Source: JASHVB01 sp035508435 (GTDB lineage: Bacteria > Pseudomonadota > Alphaproteobacteria > Acetobacterales > Acetobacteraceae). From it: a DNA stretch of 64,000 nt. Below the pieces are notes generated by a model. That model searched no databases. It was not told the origin of the DNA and saw only the letters and a list, made by a program, of their open reading frames with translations. Location of the stretch: assembly GCA_035508435.1 (NCBI GenBank), contig DATJNA010000070.1, forward strand, positions 35,200-99,199. Reading direction: 5' to 3'. A program made the translations under genes and the position numbers. This document shows, piece by piece, positions 58,057 through 64,000 of this stretch (the first letter of the stretch is position 1; every line of letters starts with the position of its first letter).

Positions 58057-59945
58057 ACCGCGTGGACGGCGTCCAGCGGGTCAACGACTTCGTCGTCAAA
58101 TTCGCCAACGTCAACGGCTCCGGCTCGGCCAGTGCCAACACATTGTTCGCCAAGTCGGTCCTGCGCATGGGCATCCCGGTCACCCCGCGCAACATCTTTC
58201 CCAGCAACATCCAGGGCCTGCCGACCTGGTATGAAGTGCGGATTTCCGAAGCGGGACACCTGGGCGCGCGCGGCGGCGGCGTCGACCTGATGGTGGCGAT
58301 GAACCCGCAGACCTGGGACAAGGACGTGGCCGAGATCGTGCCCGGCGGCTACTTGTTCTACGACAACACCAAGCCGATGCCGGCGTCGAAATTCCGGCGC
58401 GACATCAACGTGATCGGCGTGCCGCTGACCGACATGACCAACCGCGCCTATACCGACTCGCGGCAGCGGCAGTTGTTCAAGAACATCGTCTATCTCGGCG
58501 CGCTGTCGGCGCTGCTGCAAATGGACACTGCCGAGATCGAGAAGCTGCTGGCCGAGCAATTCCGCGGCCGCGACAAGCTGGTGGCGGCCAACGTGCAGGC
58601 TTTGCACATGGGCCGCGACTGGGCGCTGGCCAATCTGCAATGCCCGATCGGCCTGACGTTGCGCCGCGCCGATACCGTGGGCGACCGCATCTTCATCGAC
58701 GGCAACGCGGCCGCGGCGCTGGGTGCGGTGTATGGCGGCGCCACCTTCTGCGCCTGGTATCCGATCACGCCGTCATCGTCTCTGGCGGAGGCGTTCACCC
58801 GCTGGTGCAGCCGCTATCGCGTCGATCCGGCGAGCAAGAAGAACAAGTTCGCGATTGTGCAGGCGGAAGACGAGCTGGCCTCGATCGGCATGGTGATCGG
58901 CGCCGCCTGGAACGGCTCGCGCGCGTTCACCTGCACGTCGGGGCCGGGCATCTCGCTGATGCAGGAATTCATCGGGCTGGCGTATTTCGCGGAAATCCCC
59001 GCGGTTATCTTCGACGTGCAGCGCTCCGGCCCGTCCACCGGCATGCCGACGCGCACGCAGCAGACCGACATCATTTCCTGCGCCTACGCCTCGCACGGCG
59101 ACACCAAGCACGTGTTATTGTTCCCCGAAGATCCGTATGAGTGCTTCGAATTCGGCGCGCTATCCTTCGACCTGGCGGACCGGCTGCAAACGCCGGTGTT
59201 CGTGCTGCTGGATCTGGAAATCGGCATGAATGAGCGGCTGATCAAGCCGCTGGTCTGGGACGACAGCCGCAAGATGGACCGCGGCAAGGTGATGACATTC
59301 GAGGACCTGGAAGCGGGCAAGAAATTCGGCCGCTACCTGGATGTGGACGACGACGGCATCCCGTACCGCACCTATCCCGGCACGCATCCGACCAAGGGCG
59401 CGTTCTTCACCCGCGGCACGTCGAAGGACCGCATGGCGCGGTACTCGGAAGAAGGCCCGGACTATCAGGAGAACATGGAGCGGCTGCTGAAGAAGCACCA
59501 CACCGCGCGCACCCTGGTGCCGGCGCCGATCGTGCGTCCGGCGCAGACGCCGACCAAGCTGGGCGCGATCTATTTCGGCTCGACCAGCCCGGCGATGATC
59601 GAGGCCGACGATATGCTGGCGGGGCAAGGGATCGTGCTCGATCTGATGCGGGTGCGCGGGTTCCCGTTCGCCGATGACGTGGACGCGTTCATCGCCGACC
59701 ATGACAAGGTGTTCGTGGTCGAGCAAAACCGCGACGGGCAGTTGCGCATGCTGCTGGTGAACGAACTCGAGATCGATCCGGCCAAGCTGGTGAAGGTGGT
59801 GCATTACGACGGCACGCCGATCACCGCGCAGTTCATCGCCGACGCGATCGCCGAGCGGCTGGACGTGGCGAAGCCTGCGACCGGCGGACAGACACCCACG
59901 ACCGGTGCGCATAAACCCGCGACGCTTGAGAGGGCCGCCGAATGA
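58041..59945 (+). CDS. korA: 2-oxoacid:acceptor oxidoreductase, fused gamma-alpha subunit
   Basis: Predicted 634 aa. The N-terminal ~200 residues form the gamma (KorC-like) domain, with GSGSASANTLFAKSVLRMGI and the EAGHLGARGGGVDLMVA loop. The alpha domain follows from about residue 215: GNAAAALGAVYGGATFCAWY and ITPSSSLAEAF, then TCTSGPGISLMQEFIGLAYF. The C-terminal part includes VEQNRDGQLRMLL. With the beta subunit it oxidatively decarboxylates a 2-oxoacid to acyl-CoA, passing electrons to iron-sulfur carriers. The ATG at 58041 has an AGCGGAGA site and overlaps the flavoprotein gene. Confidence 0.92.
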   Translation: MLQTLDRVDGVQRVNDFVVKFANVNGSGSASANTLFAKSVLRMGIPVTPRNIFPSNIQGLPTWYEVRISEAGHLGARGGGVDLMVAMNPQTWDKDVAEIVPGGYLFYDNTKPMPASKFRRDINVIGVPLTDMTNRAYTDSRQRQLFKNIVYLGALSALLQMDTAEIEKLLAEQFRGRDKLVAANVQALHMGRDWALANLQCPIGLTLRRADTVGDRIFIDGNAAAALGAVYGGATFCAWYPITPSSSLAEAFTRWCSRYRVDPASKKNKFAIVQAEDELASIGMVIGAAWNGSRAFTCTSGPGISLMQEFIGLAYFAEIPAVIFDVQRSGPSTGMPTRTQQTDIISCAYASHGDTKHVLLFPEDPYECFEFGALSFDLADRLQTPVFVLLDLEIGMNERLIKPLVWDDSRKMDRGKVMTFEDLEAGKKFGRYLDVDDDGIPYRTYPGTHPTKGAFFTRGTSKDRMARYSEEGPDYQENMERLLKKHHTARTLVPAPIVRPAQTPTKLGAIYFGSTSPAMIEADDMLAGQGIVLDLMRVRGFPFADDVDAFIADHDKVFVVEQNRDGQLRMLLVNELEIDPAKLVKVVHYDGTPITAQFIADAIAERLDVAKPATGGQTPTTGAHKPATLERAAE

Positions 59946-60997
59946 CCTTCATCCCCAAGCCAAAGCTGCATCATCCCGATCTGGCAAAGAACAGTTTGGG
60001 TTTTACGCGGCGGGATTATGAGGGCGCGGTATCGACGCTGTGCGCCGGCTGCGGCCATGATTCGATCAGTGCGGCGATTGTGAAGGCGTGTTTCGAACTG
60101 GAACTGCCGCCGCACCGCATCGCCAAGCTGTCGGGCATCGGGTGTTCGTCAAAGACACCGACCTATTTCCTTGGTGCATCGCACGGGTTCAATTCCGTGC
60201 ATGGACGCATGCCGTCGGTGCTGACCGGGGCGAATCTGGCAAACCGTGACCTGATCTATCTCGGGGTATCGGGTGACGGCGACAGCGCGTCGATCGGGCT
60301 GGGCCAGTTCGCGCATGCCATGCGGCGCGGCATCAACATGGTCTATATCGTCGAGAACAACGGCGTCTATGGGTTGACCAAGGGGCAGTTCTCCGCCACC
60401 TCCGACCGCGGTGCCAAGTCGAAGCGCGGCGTGGTCAATTCCGACGAGGCGATCGACCTGGTGGGGATGGCGCTGCAGTTGGGTGCCACGTTCGTGGCGC
60501 GCAGCTTCTCCGGTGACAAGGGGCAGTTGGTTCCCTTGATCGAGGCGGCGATCAAGCACGAGGGTGCCGCGTTCATCGACTGCATTTCCCCCTGTGTCGC
60601 GTTCAACAACCACGAAGGTTCCACCAAGAGCTTCGATTTCGTGCGCGAACACAATGAGGCGGTGAACTACCTGGACGTCATCACCGGCCGGGAACCGATC
60701 ACGGTCGATTACGCGCCCGGCACGGTCGAGATGGTGACGCAGCACGACGGCTCCATGCTGCGTCTGCGCAAGCTGCACACGGAGTATGACGTGCACGACC
60801 GGATCGCGGCGATGACCTACATGCAGGAGCGCAATGCGGCGGGCGAGATCGTCACCGGGCTGCTGTTTGTCGATCCCGATCCGCGCGACATGCACAAGCA
60901 CATGAACACGGTGGAGACGCCGCTGAACGCGCTGGACGAAGCGGCGCTGATCCCAGGTGCGGCGGCGCTGGCGAAGCTGAACGCAAGCCTGCGGTAG
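59942..60997 (+). CDS. korB: 2-oxoacid:acceptor oxidoreductase, beta subunit (TPP-binding)
   Basis: Predicted 351 aa. Cysteines in LCAGCGHDSIS and GIGCSSKTPTYFLG are positioned for the beta-subunit 4Fe-4S cluster; the thiamine diphosphate/Mg motif is GDGDSASIGLGQFAHAM followed by VENNGVYGLTKGQFSAT. CISPCVAFNNHEGS supplies the last cysteine region. The gene overlaps korA by 4 nt (ATGA). The set most resembles 2-oxoglutarate or indolepyruvate-type OFORs; a precise substrate cannot be read. Confidence 0.93.
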   Translation: MTFIPKPKLHHPDLAKNSLGFTRRDYEGAVSTLCAGCGHDSISAAIVKACFELELPPHRIAKLSGIGCSSKTPTYFLGASHGFNSVHGRMPSVLTGANLANRDLIYLGVSGDGDSASIGLGQFAHAMRRGINMVYIVENNGVYGLTKGQFSATSDRGAKSKRGVVNSDEAIDLVGMALQLGATFVARSFSGDKGQLVPLIEAAIKHEGAAFIDCISPCVAFNNHEGSTKSFDFVREHNEAVNYLDVITGREPITVDYAPGTVEMVTQHDGSMLRLRKLHTEYDVHDRIAAMTYMQERNAAGEIVTGLLFVDPDPRDMHKHMNTVETPLNALDEAALIPGAAALAKLNASLR

Positions 60998-61023
60998 GGG
61001 ATCCCGAGCAAAAAGCGACTCCC

Positions 61024-61182
61024 GCTCCCCTTGCGGCAGGAGGGTGGTGACGGGTGCGACCGGACCGATCGGTCGCCTGTCCGCACGCCTCCCCCCAAAC
61101 CCTTCCCGCAAGGGGAGGGGGAGCACCGGGGGCAGCCCCGGACCGGCCGGAGCGGGCCAACCCCCTCCCGCAAGGGGGGAGC
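61024..61182. repeat. Inverted-repeat intergenic element with three CCGCAAGGGG-type stems
   Basis: GCTCCCCTTGCGGCAGGAGG at 61024 is inverted as CCTTCCCGCAAGGGGAGGGG near 61101; between them GCGACCG/CGGTCGC forms an inner hairpin. A third stem, CCCCCTCCCGCAAGGGGGGA, lies at 61160. The element fills the gap between korB and glpX and could act as a terminator or mRNA-stabilising structure, but it has the look of a dispersed repeat. Confidence 0.65.
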
Positions 61183-61264
61183 GTTTATGTGGCGGCGCCG
61201 ACGCTCCCCTCCGGCGGCCCGATCGTGTTACCGTGTGTCAGAATCGCTTCGGAGGAACGCCCCC

Positions 61265-62269
61265 ATGGACGCACCCAAGCCGCGCAACCCCGGCGAGGTG
61301 GCCGACCGCAACCTCGCTTTGGAGCTGGTCCGCGTCACCGAGGCCGCGGCCATCGCCGCCTCCCGCTGGATCGGCAAGGGCGATAAGAACGCCGCCGACG
61401 GCGCCGCGGTGGCGGCGATGCGCCGGTCCTTCGATACCGTCGGTATCGACGGCACCGTGGTGATCGGCGAGGGCGAGATGGATGAAGCGCCGATGCTCTA
61501 CATCGGCGAGAAGGTAGGCGCGGGTGGCCCGCCGATGGACATCGCCGTCGATCCGCTGGAAGGCACCACGCTGACGGCCAAGGGCGGACCCAACGCGATT
61601 GCCACCATCGCCCTGGCGGACGCCGGAAATTTCCTGCACGCCCCCGACATCTATATGGACAAGATCGCGGTCGGCGGCGGCTTGCCGGATGGCGTGGTGG
61701 CGCTGGATGCGTCGGTCGCCAGCAACCTGCGCAATCTGGCGCAGGCCAAAAAGTGCCAGGTCTCTGACCTGATGGCCTGCATCCTGGATCGCGATCGCCA
61801 TAAGGAGCTGATCGCCAAGGTGCGCGAGGCCGGGGCGCGCATCATGCTGATCAGCGACGGCGACGTGACCGGCGTGATCGCGACCGCCATGCGTGAGACC
61901 GGCGTGGACATCTATCTCGGTTCCGGTGGTGCGCCGGAAGGCGTGCTGGCCGCGGCGGCGTTGCGCTGCATCGGCGGCCAGATGCAGGGCCGGCTGATGT
62001 ACGAGAGCGACGAGCAAATCGAGCGCGTGCGCTCGATGGGCCACAACGATCCGAAGCGCGTGTTCACCTGTGAGGAGATGGCGAAGGGTGACGTGATGTT
62101 CGCCGCGACCGGCGTGACCACCGGCTTCATGCTGCGCGGCGCGCGGCTCGATGGCCAGGGCGCGATGACGCATTCCGTGGTGATGCGCAGCCGCTCCGGC
62201 ACCGTGCGGTACGTGGAAGCGCATCATAATTTCTCCACCAAGTACTGGGGCGGCTGGGTGCAGGAGTAA
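61265..62269 (+). CDS. glpX: Class II fructose-1,6-bisphosphatase
   Basis: Predicted 334 aa. The metal-binding motifs VVIGEGEMDEAPMLYIGE and DIAVDPLEGTTLTAKG, the LDRDRHKELI region and DGDVTGVIATAM are diagnostic of GlpX. It hydrolyses fructose 1,6-bisphosphate in gluconeogenesis; in autotrophs or facultative autotrophs it can also serve the Calvin cycle. GGAGG precedes the ATG at 61265, and the longer frame to 61031 runs through the repeat element. It shares its stop (TAATG) with the recJ start, so the two are coupled. Confidence 0.95.
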   Translation: MDAPKPRNPGEVADRNLALELVRVTEAAAIAASRWIGKGDKNAADGAAVAAMRRSFDTVGIDGTVVIGEGEMDEAPMLYIGEKVGAGGPPMDIAVDPLEGTTLTAKGGPNAIATIALADAGNFLHAPDIYMDKIAVGGGLPDGVVALDASVASNLRNLAQAKKCQVSDLMACILDRDRHKELIAKVREAGARIMLISDGDVTGVIATAMRETGVDIYLGSGGAPEGVLAAAALRCIGGQMQGRLMYESDEQIERVRSMGHNDPKRVFTCEEMAKGDVMFAATGVTTGFMLRGARLDGQGAMTHSVVMRSRSGTVRYVEAHHNFSTKYWGGWVQE

Positions 62270-64000
62270 TGGAGCCGGTCCTCGGCATCGCGCGTAGCCT
62301 GGGCGGGCGGCGCTGGGTCTGGCGCATTGGCGAGGACCGGTTGGGCCTTGGCATCGCCCAGCGTGTCGGGGTGCCCGAGATCATCGGCCGCTTGCTCGCC
62401 GCACGTGGCATCGGCGTCGAAGGCGCGGGCGACTTCCTGGACCCGACGTTGCGCGCGTTGCTGCCCGACCCGTCCCTGCTGATCGACATGGATGCCGCCG
62501 CCGATCGCCTGGCCGCCGCGGCGGTGCGCGGCGAGACCGTCGGCGTGTTCGGCGACTATGACGTCGACGGCACCTGTAGTGCGGCGCTGATGGTGACGCT
62601 GCTGCGCGAACTGGGGTGCGCGGTCCACACCCATGTGCCGCACCGCATGCATGAGGGCTATGGTCCGAACCCGACCGCGCTGCGCCGGCTGGTGGAGCTG
62701 GGCGCAACGATGATCGTGTGCGTGGATTGCGGTACTGCTGCAGGCGAGGCTTTGGCCGCCGTGCATGGCGCGGCTGATGTACTGGTGCTGGACCATCACA
62801 AGGCGGAAGGGCCGCCACCTGCGGTGTTCGCCACGGTCAATCCCAACCGGCTGGACGATTCGTCGGGTCTGGGGTCGCTGTGTGCGGCCGGCGTGGCGTT
62901 CCTGACCGCCGTCGCAACGCTGCGGACATTGCGGCGGCATGGCTTCTTCACCCAGCGGTCGGCGCCGGACCTGCTCGGGCTGTTGGACTTGGTGGCGCTC
63001 GCGACGGTCTGCGACATGATGCCGCTGACCGGGGTCAACCGGGCGCTGGTGTGCCAGGGGCTGAAGGTGATGGCGCGGCGGGAACGGCCAGGCATCGCGG
63101 CATTGCTCGACGTGGCGCAGTCCCGCGATCGGCCAACCGCCTTCACCTGCGGCTTCGGCCTTGGGCCCCGGATCAATGCCGCCGGACGGATCAGCGAGGC
63201 TGATCTGGGCCTGCGGCTGCTGCTGGCGCAGGATTCCGCGGAGGCTGCCGGCTTGGCCACCCTGCTGGACGATGTGAACCGCCAGCGGCAGGAGGTGGAG
63301 GCGGCGGTGCTGGACGCCGCCTTCCAGATCGCCGAGGAACAGGCGGCCGCGGGCCATGCCGCGCTGCTGGTATGTGGCAAAGGTTGGCACCCGGGCGTTG
63401 TCGGCATCGTCGCGGGACGGATCAAGGAGCGCTTCAACCGGCCTACCTGCGTCGCCGGCGTGGCAGACGGTGTGGCCAAGGGATCGGGGCGGTCAGTGGC
63501 GGGCCTGGATCTGGGCGCGGCGGTGATCGCGGCGCGGCAGGGAGGCCTGCTGTTGACGGGCGGGGGCCACAGCATGGCAGCGGGGTTCTCGCTGGAGGGG
63601 GGGCGCATCGCGGATTTCCACGCCTTCCTGAATGAGCGACTGGCCGCGGCGGCCGCTCTGCCGAGCGCGGCGGATCTGGCGGTGGAGGGCACTCTGGCGG
63701 TGGGCGGTGCCACCACGGACCTGGCGCAGCAACTTGCGCGGCTGGCGCCCTTCGGTGCGGGGAATGAGGAGCCGATGCTGGTGCTGCAACGTGCCCGGGT
63801 GCTGCGCGCCGACCGCGTGGGCCGCGAGGCAACCGCGATTCGTGCGTTCGTGGAAGGTGAAGGCGGCGGCCCGCGCCTGAAGGCAATGCTGTTCCGGGCG
63901 CGGGACGGTGCGCTGGCCGAGGCACTGCTGGGGCGCGGCGGCATGCCGCTGCATCTGGCCGGCCATTTGCGGGCGGAGGCGTGGAATGGGGTGGTGAATC
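62269..64000 (+). CDS. recJ: Single-stranded-DNA-specific exonuclease RecJ (truncated by window edge)
   Basis: The ATG at 62269 overlaps the glpX stop by one base, and the frame stays open to the right edge (577 codons; RecJ is usually ~570-610). DHH-family motifs appear in order: GVFGDYDVDGTCSAALMV as GDYDVDGTCS, VCVDCGT, VLVLDHHK and VALATVCDMMP. The DHHA1 part has GPRINAAGRI and LLTGGGHSMAAGFS; the OB domain begins near PFGAGNEEPML. It degrades single strands 5' to 3' in recombination and mismatch repair. Only the last few residues are missing. Confidence 0.95.
   Translation, partial: MEPVLGIARSLGGRRWVWRIGEDRLGLGIAQRVGVPEIIGRLLAARGIGVEGAGDFLDPTLRALLPDPSLLIDMDAAADRLAAAAVRGETVGVFGDYDVDGTCSAALMVTLLRELGCAVHTHVPHRMHEGYGPNPTALRRLVELGATMIVCVDCGTAAGEALAAVHGAADVLVLDHHKAEGPPPAVFATVNPNRLDDSSGLGSLCAAGVAFLTAVATLRTLRRHGFFTQRSAPDLLGLLDLVALATVCDMMPLTGVNRALVCQGLKVMARRERPGIAALLDVAQSRDRPTAFTCGFGLGPRINAAGRISEADLGLRLLLAQDSAEAAGLATLLDDVNRQRQEVEAAVLDAAFQIAEEQAAAGHAALLVCGKGWHPGVVGIVAGRIKERFNRPTCVAGVADGVAKGSGRSVAGLDLGAAVIAARQGGLLLTGGGHSMAAGFSLEGGRIADFHAFLNERLAAAAALPSAADLAVEGTLAVGGATTDLAQQLARLAPFGAGNEEPMLVLQRARVLRADRVGREATAIRAFVEGEGGGPRLKAMLFRARDGALAEALLGRGGMPLHLAGHLRAEAWNGVVN

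Overview
The window is a high-GC chromosomal segment of an alphaproteobacterium. The Hint_2 proteins, the CaiB/BaiF and CitE-type enzymes, the abundance of short-chain dehydrogenases, the KorAB-type 2-oxoacid oxidoreductase and the style of the dispersed repeats suggest Rhodospirillales, most likely Acetobacteraceae. That placement is inferred from gene content and was not tested by a search. No rRNA, tRNA, prophage, complete insertion sequence or CRISPR array was recognised.

Layout. 1-7,066: the tail of a Hint-domain protein, then a tightly overlapping minus-strand cluster: ModA-like binding protein, cytochrome b561, Tat/lipobox molybdopterin oxidoreductase, TIGR04282 glycosyltransferase, polytopic GT87-like glycosyltransferase, radical SAM/SPASM enzyme, GT2 glycosyltransferase. 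7,436-12,090: ComM-type ATPase, a TumE/TumA-like toxin-antitoxin pair, a monooxygenase-fold protein, an SDR and an MFS transporter. 12,398-18,353: a secreted metalloprotease-RTX-Hint protein followed by two PAS signalling proteins, one a diguanylate cyclase and one a degenerate relative. 18,430-24,682: polysaccharide deacetylase and EthD protein, ECF sigma/anti-sigma with a divergent fasciclin protein, a CmcJ-like oxidoreductase, DUF1127 and a LysR regulator. 24,704-29,480: repeat- and remnant-rich DNA with the decayed 3' end of a group II intron, an acyl-CoA ligase and an orphan DUF4157 (eCIS core) protein.

29,505-33,726 is a polyamine-type ABC transporter operon (binding protein, ATPase, two permeases). 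33,957-40,706 holds small envelope proteins, a SEC-C protein, a dehalogenase-like hydrolase and a surface-polysaccharide group (membrane glycosyltransferase, polyprenol-phosphate GT2, GH5). 41,174-44,597 has a decarboxylase fragment, a candidate sRNA on the minus strand, and CoA-transferase and CitE-like genes. 44,823-50,123 carries Maf, an NDUFA9-like SDR, a response regulator, an aldo/keto reductase, dUTPase and a GT4. 50,376-55,990 has trehalose-phosphate synthase, an SDR, a Crp/Fnr regulator and small proteins. 56,269-64,000 carries a three-gene 2-oxoacid:ferredoxin oxidoreductase operon (GltD-like flavoprotein, KorA, KorB) and then glpX-recJ, with recJ running off the right edge.

A recurring feature is repetitive DNA between genes. 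There are four full copies and several partial copies of a ~110 bp element with inverted arms, a second ~96 bp element with perfect 11 bp terminal inverted repeats, two other inverted-arm elements, and at least six unrelated short tandem arrays (17-41 bp period), mostly next to gene 3' ends. Two elements touch coding ends: one supplies the last ~45 codons of a permease and another overlaps the stop codon of a small secreted protein.
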